NCBI GenBank assembly: GCA_021785975.1
Contig: JAJYOE010000008.1
Span: 1-47,410, forward strand
Reading direction: 5' to 3'
Origin: Bacillota bacterium
GTDB lineage: Bacteria > Bacillota > Bacilli > Alicyclobacillales > SLC66
DNA length: 47,410 nt
Part shown: in pieces, positions 41,126 to 47,410 of the stretch
Numbering within the stretch: the first letter of the stretch is position 1
Layout: the number at the start of each line of letters is the position of its first letter
The notes under the pieces: model-generated
Database searches by the model: none
What the model was told of the DNA's origin: nothing
Seen by the model: only the letters and a program-made list of their open reading frames with translations
Position numbers and translations under genes: made by a program

Positions 41126-42873
41126 GCGGGAACAGCTCCTTTCAAGTGGGCTTCCACTTCTTTTGGCATGAACGGCGTGCCATCATACTTCAGAAAACTG
41201 GTCATGGCTTTGTGTTGCAGTCCATGGAGTTGCATCAGGTGGAATAATTGTCCTGTCGCATTGCTTTCTGCAACAATAACGCGTTCAGCGCGGTTCATGT
41301 ATTCTTGCAGTGATTTCGCAGGGAAGGGTGATAACACTTTCACTTGCGCATGACCCACTTTGATACCTTGATTTCTTAGTCTTGTTACCGCTTCGTCGAT
41401 GGCACCGACGCTAGAACCTACACCAACCACCAGTACCTCCGGATCATTGTCCCCGTTGTAGGAGATGCTTCCGGGCAATTCGATGTCAGCAAATTTGTTC
41501 AGGCGTTTGTCCATCATTTTAATGTGGTTGTTCGTTGCTTCATCAGGGCGACCAATCTCATTGTGCTCAACCCCGGTGACATGGTGAATTCCACCTTTTT
41601 GTCCAGGGAAAACACGGGGGGAAATCCCGTCTTCTGTTCTTTCATACCGCTTAAACATCTTGCCAGGCTCCACTGCAGCCAATGCCTCAGGAGTTGCGAG
41701 ATTTCCACGGTCAATTTCCACGTAATTGTAATCAAATGGAGTAACAGATTGGCTGGCGAGAGATAATGCCAAATCTGTCAAGATAATTACCGGGCACTGG
41801 TACTTTTCTGCGTAATTGAAGGCATCCACAGTGGCATAAAAGCATTCTTCCGGTGTGGAAGGGGTCAAAACCACTTTTGGAATCTCACCATGATTGCCAA
41901 ACAGTGCGGCAAACATATCACTTTGCTCGTGCTTGGTGGGAAGACCTGTACTAGGACCACCGCGTTGCGTGTCAATAATCACCACGGGGGTTTCCGTCAT
42001 GCCTGCAAGCCCCATGGCTTCCATCATTAAGGCAAGTCCGGGTCCAGAGGTCGCTGTCAGCGCCCTGGTACCGCCATATGCAGCGCCAATAGTCATATTG
42101 AGAGCGGCAATTTCGTCTTCTGTTTGAACGACTACTCCACCCACGCTTGGAAGTTTTTTAATGAGGTACTCCATGATGTCAGACGCTGGAGTGATCGGAT
42201 AAGCCGGCATCACGCGAGCGCCAGCAGATAATGCACCAAAGGCCACCGCTTCGTTGCCGATCATCAGCAAATGGTGATCAGGAGTTGCAGGTGCCAATTG
42301 GAAGCTGGAAAAGTCAGCGTTTTGACCGGACATCGCATCAAAACCAGCGCGGATAGCAGCCATGTTTTGATCGACAATTTTTTGGCTCTTACGTCCAAAC
42401 ATGTTCTGAATCACAGGTGCGCAAAAATCCGGGGAGAGGCCCATGACGTAAGCGCTGGTGCCGAGTGCCACCATGTTTTTCATGATTGCGGCGCCATTCT
42501 CTTCCGCCAATTTTGTAAATGGTATGCTATAAAGGTGGACATTTTGAGCAACGTTATCAGGCAAAACCGGAGAAAACTTCGAATCGGCAATGACGATTCC
42601 GCCTTCTCTTAGTTCGTGTGCGTTGAGGTTAATAGTCTCTTGGTCAAATGCGAGAAGTATATCCAATTCATCAGCAAGGGAGTTTTTTCTGACGGTGCTG
42701 ATGCGTACGCGGTCGTTGGTGTGGCCGCCTTTAATGCGCGAAGAAAAGTGACGATAGGAATATATAAAATAACCCATGCGGTTGAGGGAAGTGGCAAAGG
42801 TTTTACCGGTAGAATCGATACCTTCACCTTGTTGTCCTCCCACTTTCCAGGAAAGCTCTTGCAGCATGTGCAT
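41113..42873 (-). CDS. korA: 2-oxoacid:ferredoxin oxidoreductase gamma-alpha fusion subunit (KorA-like, copy 1)
   Basis: This 586-aa subunit joins the gamma domain (about 1-190: WKVGGQQGEGIDSTG, SRIKGGHTNDRVR) to the alpha domain. The alpha domain begins near MIGNEAVAFGALSAGARVMPAYPITPASDIMEY and contains VQTEDEIAALNM and ATSGPGLALMMEA. YPITP is the family TPP/CoA-interaction motif. ATG 42873 has AAAGGAG 6 nt upstream. It is 27 nt after gntR, so they form an operon. It is about the same length as the second copy at 44.7 kb, with clear divergence (SLNRMGYFIYSYRHF versus TMHRLGYYVFAYRHF). Confidence 0.93.
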   Translation of the reverse strand: MHMLQELSWKVGGQQGEGIDSTGKTFATSLNRMGYFIYSYRHFSSRIKGGHTNDRVRISTVRKNSLADELDILLAFDQETINLNAHELREGGIVIADSKFSPVLPDNVAQNVHLYSIPFTKLAEENGAAIMKNMVALGTSAYVMGLSPDFCAPVIQNMFGRKSQKIVDQNMAAIRAGFDAMSGQNADFSSFQLAPATPDHHLLMIGNEAVAFGALSAGARVMPAYPITPASDIMEYLIKKLPSVGGVVVQTEDEIAALNMTIGAAYGGTRALTATSGPGLALMMEAMGLAGMTETPVVIIDTQRGGPSTGLPTKHEQSDMFAALFGNHGEIPKVVLTPSTPEECFYATVDAFNYAEKYQCPVIILTDLALSLASQSVTPFDYNYVEIDRGNLATPEALAAVEPGKMFKRYERTEDGISPRVFPGQKGGIHHVTGVEHNEIGRPDEATNNHIKMMDKRLNKFADIELPGSISYNGDNDPEVLVVGVGSSVGAIDEAVTRLRNQGIKVGHAQVKVLSPFPAKSLQEYMNRAERVIVAESNATGQLFHLMQLHGLQHKAMTSFLKYDGTPFMPKEVEAHLKGAVPAWQQ

Positions 42874-42900
42874 GCTTCACTCCTTTAAATGTCTTACGAA

Positions 42901-43860
42901 TCAGCGCTGTTGCAATTCTGCGAGCGCTGCCCGAAGTAAACTAATTGAAGCTTGGTCTGGCTTAAAAACAAATTCAATCAGTGTTTGATGATCTTTACAG
43001 TATTCCTCGACTTCCCTTCTTCGCCCAGGTGAAACCACAACCACATCCAGATCTCGAATATACGCCATGATTTCATCCTTATTTGTGACAGTTGTCACAT
43101 TCATTTGCAACTCATCAATACCAGCTTGCTTTAGCGCTGAATTGACTTTGCCTGCAAAATTACGGCTTCTGCATATGATACCTGCCCTTTTTCCCTTGGG
43201 AATACGCGCCATTTTTACAATGGTCTCCATTTCCGGGTCCAGTGCGATGGCCAACACGGAAAGATGAGGGCCGAGAATTTGACGAACCTCATCATAATGA
43301 AAAAAAGTGGTGACTGCAAGGTTGGCTTCTTTCACCAGATGGAGGGCATACGTGTGTTGATCGCGCAGATCATCAATCAACACCGGGGTGATGTGAACAC
43401 CACCAAATTCCAGCTTGCGAGACAAATACTCAACTTGTTCGCGATTGCACTCAATGAATACAATTTGGGCTTTATGTAGTTGGGCGGTTTTTTCTTCTGC
43501 GCGAAGTTCAGCCAATTCGAGAAAATCGTCAAACGTAAAACCCAATTGAATGCTTTCTTCAAGTGCAACGTCAATCACCTTTATAAGTAAATCGCGGCGA
43601 TTGCCAAAGCGTACATCGTCTTCTTGGTCTCTTACAAAAGTTCCTCGGCCTTGCCAGGAAATGACGACACCATCTATCTCGAGTTCGCGATAGGCCTGGC
43701 TTACCGTGTTGCGGCTGATGCCGATCATACGGGATAACAAGCGTTCGGTCGGCAACTGGGATCCTGGTTGATAAATGCCAGATTGTATATCAGCCAGAAT
43801 TTGTTCCTTTACCTGCAAGTAAAGAGGAATGCCGTTTTTGCGCTGAATGACCTGCGACAA
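42901..43860 (-). CDS. GntR-family regulator of the korAB operon
   Basis: This 319-aa regulator has an N-terminal winged HTH (GIPLYLQVKEQILADIQSGIYQPGSQLPTERLLS, then ISRNTVSQAYRELEIDGVV). The C-terminal part of about 210 residues looks like two Rossmann-like lobes (QIVFIECN, VHITPVLIDDL, LAVTTFFHYDEV, RAGIICRSRNF, DVVVVSP), similar to periplasmic-binding-type sensor domains. It is not a classic FadR, HutC or MocR arrangement. The start is TTG 43860 with GGGAGG upstream. It is co-transcribed with korA-korB, so it probably controls the operon in response to a small metabolite, possibly a 2-oxoacid (inference). Confidence 0.88.
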   Translation of the reverse strand: MSQVIQRKNGIPLYLQVKEQILADIQSGIYQPGSQLPTERLLSRMIGISRNTVSQAYRELEIDGVVISWQGRGTFVRDQEDDVRFGNRRDLLIKVIDVALEESIQLGFTFDDFLELAELRAEEKTAQLHKAQIVFIECNREQVEYLSRKLEFGGVHITPVLIDDLRDQHTYALHLVKEANLAVTTFFHYDEVRQILGPHLSVLAIALDPEMETIVKMARIPKGKRAGIICRSRNFAGKVNSALKQAGIDELQMNVTTVTNKDEIMAYIRDLDVVVVSPGRRREVEEYCKDHQTLIEFVFKPDQASISLLRAALAELQQR

Positions 43861-43921
43861 CTTGGATCCTCCCTACTGGACCTTTGGCTTAATCCATTGA
43901 TCCAAACCATCTCATCAACAT

Positions 43922-43927
43922 CATTAT
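43922..43927 (-). promoter_or_regulatory. Possible -10 of the gntR-korAB operon
   Basis: Minus-strand TATAAT lies 62 bp before the gntR TTG, with a poor -35 (CTTTCT at 17 bp). Between it and the gene, TTTGG-N14-CCAAA (around 43885-43910) is a loose inverted repeat that could be a GntR operator. Confidence 0.35.
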
Positions 43928-43957
43928 AGCGAATGAGCAACGGAAAGAAAGCCCTTC

Positions 43958-44524
43958 TTATCTTTTTTTCGTCCAATTTTTGACGGAATGAAAGACAATG
44001 ACTTTGACATGTCTTCTCACTCCGAATTGAACGGCTTCATTATCGGAAGGGAAGTACACATCAATATGTTCTCCTTTCACTGCGCCTCCGATATCTTCGG
44101 CAATCCGGTAACCAATGCCGTCGATGTAAACCAGTGAACCAAGGGGAATTAGTTTAGGGTCTACGGCAATGGTTCTTCTTGGAGTCGCCAGTTTGCCGCT
44201 TGCCGTTACCATGTATCCGGGATCGCCTGGCCTTTTCCCCGTTGACTCATAACCTGGTCCATACGCCGTCAGTTTACATATCATGGTCTTTGAAACCAAC
44301 AACTTCGGCATGCTTTCCACTGTCTTCAAGACGGGAGCCATCGTCGCGATCGCCTCGACTCGATGAAGGGATGTGCTTGAATTGCTTTTTTTTATTTGAT
44401 GATGAATCTTAGCGTGGAGTCTTGGCTGTGTGATTGTTTTAGCGATAATCGTGCTCTTTTGGCTTAATTCTGCCATCAGGATTGTTACGCATAGAATTGC
44501 AGCGCCAACCCCGGATAAATTCAT
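43958..44524 (-). CDS. Membrane-anchored 3D-domain protein
   Basis: This is a protein of about 188 aa with an N-terminal membrane segment (LSGVGAAILCVTILMAE), a basic linker, and one 3D domain (TIAVDPKLIPLGSLVYIDGIGYRIAEDIGGAVKGEHIDVYFP). The usual DTGG is DIGG here. There is no LysM. The domain block ICKLTAYGPGYESTGKRPGDPGY closely matches the first 3D gene (MCTLTAYTAGYESTGKLPGQPGY), so the two are paralogues. The start is ATG 44524, with GAGGTGAT upstream; GTG 44536 is the alternative. It is placed between the two korAB loci, without obvious metabolic connection. Confidence 0.85.
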   Translation of the reverse strand: MNLSGVGAAILCVTILMAELSQKSTIIAKTITQPRLHAKIHHQIKKSNSSTSLHRVEAIATMAPVLKTVESMPKLLVSKTMICKLTAYGPGYESTGKRPGDPGYMVTASGKLATPRRTIAVDPKLIPLGSLVYIDGIGYRIAEDIGGAVKGEHIDVYFPSDNEAVQFGVRRHVKVIVFHSVKNWTKKR

Positions 44525-44578
44525 ATGAAAAATCACCTCGAACTTACTTCTTTCGGGTTATCCTTTTCCTTTTTTTAC

Positions 44579-44607
44579 TTGAACTATGCATAAACAATAT
44601 TTATTAT
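44579..44607 (+). promoter_or_regulatory. Sigma-A promoter of the second korAB operon
   Basis: TTGAAC, exactly 17 bp, TATTAT. The -10 lies within the inverted repeat AAACAATA-TTTAT-TATTGTTT (44592-44612). Transcription would start near 44614, leaving about 85 nt of leader before TTG 44700. A second TAAAAT lies downstream near 44642. Confidence 0.65.
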
Positions 44608-44612
44608 TGTTT
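44592..44612. promoter_or_regulatory. Palindromic operator candidate over the korA2 -10 box
   Basis: AAACAATA and TATTGTTT form a perfect 8-bp inverted repeat with a 5-nt spacer covering the -10. A dimeric repressor bound here would block transcription. It does not match Rex (TTGTGA-N6-TCACAA) or Fnr (TGTGA-N6-TCACA) consensus. The regulator is unknown. Confidence 0.5.
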
Positions 44613-44699
44613 TCCCTCTTTAATTTTTTTAAAACAGTGATAAAATAGTCATGAAACAGCCAAAAATAAAAAAGTTGTTTTTCCTAGGGAGGGAGCGAC

Positions 44700-46460
44700 T
44701 TGATAAAAGAAATCGGATGGAAAGTCGGCGGTGAACAGGGCGAAGGGATAGATAGTACAGGTGAAATTTTTGCTTGGACTATGCATCGTTTAGGATATTA
44801 CGTGTTTGCTTATCGTCACTTTATGTCAAGAATCAAAGGCGGTCATACGAATTACAAGATTCGTGTCGCCAATCGTCAAGTGGGGCATCATGGTGATGAT
44901 GTGCATATATTGGTGGCCTTTGACCAGGATACCATCAATTACAACTGGCATGAATTAGTTGACGGTGCAGTTGTCATTGCGGATGGAACTACTGGAGAAC
45001 TTGTGCCTGCAAAAACCAATGATAAAGTTCATTTTTTCCAAATTCCGCTGGTTGGGCTTGCGAAGGAAGCTGGCAGCGCAATTATGAAAAATATGGTCGC
45101 CGTAGGCGTCACTGCTGCGGTGATTGGCCTTAAACCAGAAGATTTTCTGGCATTTATAGAAGAGAAATTCAAGAAAAAAGGCGATCAGGTAGTGCAAAGC
45201 AACTTGAATGCTGTAAGGCTTGGATTTAACTACTACAATGAGCACTTTGGCAATGTGCATTTTTCGTTACCTCCGCAACCGGCTAAAACGGATGAAAAAC
45301 ACCTCTACATTTCCGGCAATGAAGCCATTGCGCTTGGAGCGCTAGCTGGTGGGTGCCGCGTGCTTGCGGCCTATCCGATTACGCCTGCGACTGAAATCAT
45401 GTATGCCATGGTTAAATATTTGCCGATGTACGGCGGTGTGGTGGTACAGGCTGAAGATGAAATCAGTGCTGTCAATATGGCGCTTGGCGCTAATTACGCG
45501 GGTACAAGGTCGATGACATCGACGTCCGGACCAGGATTTTCATTGATGATGGAAACATTGGGTCTTTCTGGGATATCAGAAACTCCTCTGGTTATTGTCG
45601 ATGTTCAACGCAGTGGACCGAGTACAGGTTTGCCAACGAAAACAGAGCAAAGTGACCTGTTTGAGGCGCTTTACGGGTCTCACGGAGAATTTCCGAGGAT
45701 TGTCCTTGCCCCAACTTCAGTGGAAGAGTGTTTTCAATATGGTGCAGCAGCGTTTAACCTGGCAGAGAAGTATCAGTGTCCAGTGATTATCGCGAGTGAC
45801 TTGTACATGGGAATGAGTAAAGGTTCTGTTGATGGACTGGATATTTCTGCAGTGAGTATTGATCGCGGCAAATTGATTCATCAGGACAATTTGACGGGGG
45901 TGCAGCGCGGGGAATTCAAGCGTTATCAAATCACGGAAGACGGGATTTCCCCCAGAGCGATTCCAGGGCTTAAAGGTGGTAAATTTATTGCCCTTGGCAA
46001 CGAGCATGATGAATTCGGCATTGAAATGGAAGACCAAACGATGCGCTTTGAACAAATGAACAAGCGCGCTCGTAAATTAGACCAATTCAATGAATTGGTG
46101 GGAGCCACGGTCGATGGTCCGAAAGATGCACAAATCGCATTTGTAGGGTTTGGTTCAACGAAAGGAATTATCAATGAAGCGAAAGAAGCGCTTGAAGCCA
46201 AGGGAGTGCGAGTCAGTCATATTCAAATCAGTGTGTTAAATCCATTTCCAGAAGAATTGCTACGCTCTTACATTGAGGGGGCGGAATCGGTACTGGTGGT
46301 GGAACTGAACTCTACAGGCCAATTGGCGGATTTGCTTAAATTGCACTACGGTCATCAAGATCATATCGAATCATGCCTTAAATACAACGGCGATCCATTA
46401 ACGGTCAAAGAGATCTTAGAACGAGTGGAAGAGGTGATTCCAGTTGTCAACCATCAATGA
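44700..46460 (+). CDS. korA: 2-oxoacid:ferredoxin oxidoreductase gamma-alpha fusion subunit (KorA-like, copy 2)
   Basis: This 586-aa paralogue of the 42.9-kb gene has a gamma domain (IGWKVGGEQGEGIDSTG, SRIKGGHTNYKIR) followed by an alpha domain (ISGNEAIALGALAGGCRVLAAYPITPATEIMYAM, AEDEISAVNMAL, STSGPGFSLMMET). YPITP and GPSTGLPTK are kept. It starts at TTG 44700, with AGGGAGGGAGCGAC upstream. It overlaps korB2 by 17 nt. It has its own promoter with a palindrome, so it is likely regulated apart from copy 1. Different 2-oxoacid preference or expression conditions are plausible. Confidence 0.93.
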   Translation: MIKEIGWKVGGEQGEGIDSTGEIFAWTMHRLGYYVFAYRHFMSRIKGGHTNYKIRVANRQVGHHGDDVHILVAFDQDTINYNWHELVDGAVVIADGTTGELVPAKTNDKVHFFQIPLVGLAKEAGSAIMKNMVAVGVTAAVIGLKPEDFLAFIEEKFKKKGDQVVQSNLNAVRLGFNYYNEHFGNVHFSLPPQPAKTDEKHLYISGNEAIALGALAGGCRVLAAYPITPATEIMYAMVKYLPMYGGVVVQAEDEISAVNMALGANYAGTRSMTSTSGPGFSLMMETLGLSGISETPLVIVDVQRSGPSTGLPTKTEQSDLFEALYGSHGEFPRIVLAPTSVEECFQYGAAAFNLAEKYQCPVIIASDLYMGMSKGSVDGLDISAVSIDRGKLIHQDNLTGVQRGEFKRYQITEDGISPRAIPGLKGGKFIALGNEHDEFGIEMEDQTMRFEQMNKRARKLDQFNELVGATVDGPKDAQIAFVGFGSTKGIINEAKEALEAKGVRVSHIQISVLNPFPEELLRSYIEGAESVLVVELNSTGQLADLLKLHYGHQDHIESCLKYNGDPLTVKEILERVEEVIPVVNHQ

Positions 46461-47304
46461 TTTTAAGGGTGAAAAACCAACATGGTGCCCGGGTTGCGGG
46501 GATTATGGTGTTCTGAACGCTTTACAACGGGCCAGCGTTGAGCTTGGTCTTGATCCAGAAGAAATGGTAGTGGTATCGGGTATTGGTTGTTCGGGTAAAC
46601 TTTCTGCGTACTTTGGGTCTTACGGAATGCATACCATCCATGGCAGAAGTCTGCCTACAGCTCAAGGTGTAAAGATTGCGAACCGCGATTTAACCGTGCT
46701 TGCTGCTGGTGGAGACGGGGACGGATATGGAATCGGGATGGGACATTTTATTCATGCAATGCGCAGAAATGTGAACATCACTTACATCGTCATGGACAAC
46801 CACATTTATGGATTGACTACGGGCCAAACATCACCAACGAGTGATACAGGTTTTGTGACGAAGACAGCACCGAAAGGCGCTGTTGAGCATCCTGTTCACC
46901 CGCTACAATTAGCGCTGGCATCAGGAGCGAGTTTTGTTGCCCAAGGCTTCTCTGGGGATATTCCACAGCTTTCCATGTTAATGAAAGAAGCGATTTCGCA
47001 TAAAGGGTTCTCACTTCTGAATGTGTTCAGTCCCTGTGTGACGTTTAACAAGCAAAACACGTATGAATTCTACAAATCGCACATCGTCAAACTGACGGAC
47101 GATGCCACTTATGACCCTTCAAACAAAACACAAGCGTTATTGAAGGTATCGCAAGAAGATGCAATATACACTGGAGTAATCTTTCAAGAGGATCGTCCAA
47201 CCTATGAGGAAATGGCTCCGAATTTCTCAGAAGTCGGTTTGGCGACGCAAGAACATTCCCTCTCTACAGAAGAACTTGAAAAGCTGCTATTGCAATTTCA
47301 ATAA
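46444..47304 (+). CDS. korB: 2-oxoacid:ferredoxin oxidoreductase beta subunit (KorB-like, copy 2)
   Basis: This 286-aa TPP subunit pairs with the second KorA. Fe-S cysteines are in WCPGCGD (C15, C18), GIGCSGK and FSPCVTFNK. The TPP site is AAGGDGDGYGIGMGHFIHAMRRN...DN. It starts at TTG 46444, inside korA2, with GAAGAGGTGATTCCAG upstream, so the two are translationally coupled. The substrate-loop region (DNHIYGLTTGQTSPTS) is close to copy 1 (DNQIYGLTKGQHSPTS). It is the last gene before a terminator. Confidence 0.92.
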   Translation: MSTINDFKGEKPTWCPGCGDYGVLNALQRASVELGLDPEEMVVVSGIGCSGKLSAYFGSYGMHTIHGRSLPTAQGVKIANRDLTVLAAGGDGDGYGIGMGHFIHAMRRNVNITYIVMDNHIYGLTTGQTSPTSDTGFVTKTAPKGAVEHPVHPLQLALASGASFVAQGFSGDIPQLSMLMKEAISHKGFSLLNVFSPCVTFNKQNTYEFYKSHIVKLTDDATYDPSNKTQALLKVSQEDAIYTGVIFQEDRPTYEEMAPNFSEVGLATQEHSLSTEELEKLLLQFQ

Positions 47305-47349
47305 TGCAACGTGATTTTTACATGCAATTCAGTGATAATGAAGACACTA

Positions 47350-47382
47350 AGCAGAGGTGCTGATTTAGCGCCTCTGCTTTTT
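47350..47382 (+). terminator. Rho-independent terminator of korAB copy 2
   Basis: AGCAGAGGTGC pairs with GCGCCTCTGCT (11 bp, one G-U) around a 7-nt loop and is followed by Ts. The remaining 28 nt of the window hold nothing recognisable. Confidence 0.88.
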
Positions 47383-47410
47383 CAATTAGTTAAACGCTGG
47401 CCCGTTGTAA

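Noticed and set aside
44592-44612. Rex or Fnr binding site
   Set aside because: The half-sites do not match TTGTGA or TGTGA, so I report only an unassigned palindrome.
1-47410. CRISPR arrays, tRNA/rRNA genes, transposases, integrases, toxin-antitoxin or defence systems
   Set aside because: I saw no repeat arrays, tRNA-like cloverleaves, recombinase motifs or defence-type genes anywhere in the window.

Overview
The window reads as a chromosomal segment of an endospore-forming, mid-G+C Bacillota (class Bacilli). Bacilli-type gene sets found here include fadN-fadA-fadE, ymfF-ymfH, murT-gatD, a SpoIID-family protein, YunC, YuiD and a c-di-AMP (ydaO) riboswitch. The fused isobutyryl-CoA mutase IcmF, the 7Fe ferredoxin and two 2-oxoacid:ferredoxin oxidoreductases would suit an Alicyclobacillaceae-like organism. 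That placement is inference from gene content only. I saw no rRNA, tRNA, CRISPR, prophage or insertion sequence. It looks like ordinary core chromosome with some lineage-specific genes.

Layout. 1-5.2 kb: beta-oxidation operon fadN (5' end cut by the window), fadA, fadE, closed by a strong terminator. 5.2-6.6 kb: a LysM-3D cell-wall protein (minus) and a small membrane-anchored protein. 6.7-12.8 kb: TetR regulator, icmF, uppP, and an MFS transporter whose start codon lies inside a long inverted repeat. 12.9-13.7 kb: 7Fe ferredoxin (minus) and a small MucR-like zinc-finger protein. 13.7-18 kb: ymfF, ymfH, an RluA-type pseudouridine synthase and a convergent tcdA. 18.1-21.5 kb: small membrane protein, murT, gatD, and a LigB/DODA-type dioxygenase. 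21.6-25.7 kb: an ftsW-like SEDS gene overlapping a metallo-beta-lactamase-fold hydrolase (minus), facing dedA and a rodA-like SEDS gene (plus). 25.8-28.3 kb: glnA (GSI-beta type) and nfo. 28.3-31.1 kb: three minus-strand exported proteins, including a SpoIID-domain protein coupled to a carboxypeptidase-regulatory-like protein. 31.3-34.3 kb: Orn/Lys/Arg decarboxylase, c-di-AMP riboswitch, LysM-LysM-3D protein, Bcp peroxiredoxin. 34.3-40.2 kb: second DedA, family 2 glycosyltransferase, YunC, B12/radical SAM protein, YuiD, an orphan acidic protein and a lipoprotein. 40.3-47.3 kb: operon gntR-korA-korB (minus), a short 3D protein, and a second korA-korB pair (plus) with its own promoter and a palindrome over the -10.

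How the genes fit together. FadNAE, TetR and IcmF point to fatty-acid and branched acyl-CoA breakdown. The two KorAB enzymes probably pass electrons to ferredoxin such as the one at 12.9 kb. UppP, the SEDS proteins, MurT/GatD, the three 3D proteins and the SpoIID protein all act on the cell envelope, and one of them is under c-di-AMP control.

Most attractive leads: the 24-bp composite hairpin over the MFS start, an apparent AUC start codon in dedA, the divergent duplicated korAB with candidate operators, the GSI-beta-type GlnA in a Bacilli-like genome, and the uncharacterised exported cluster at 28-31 kb. No wholly new system is proven by sequence alone.
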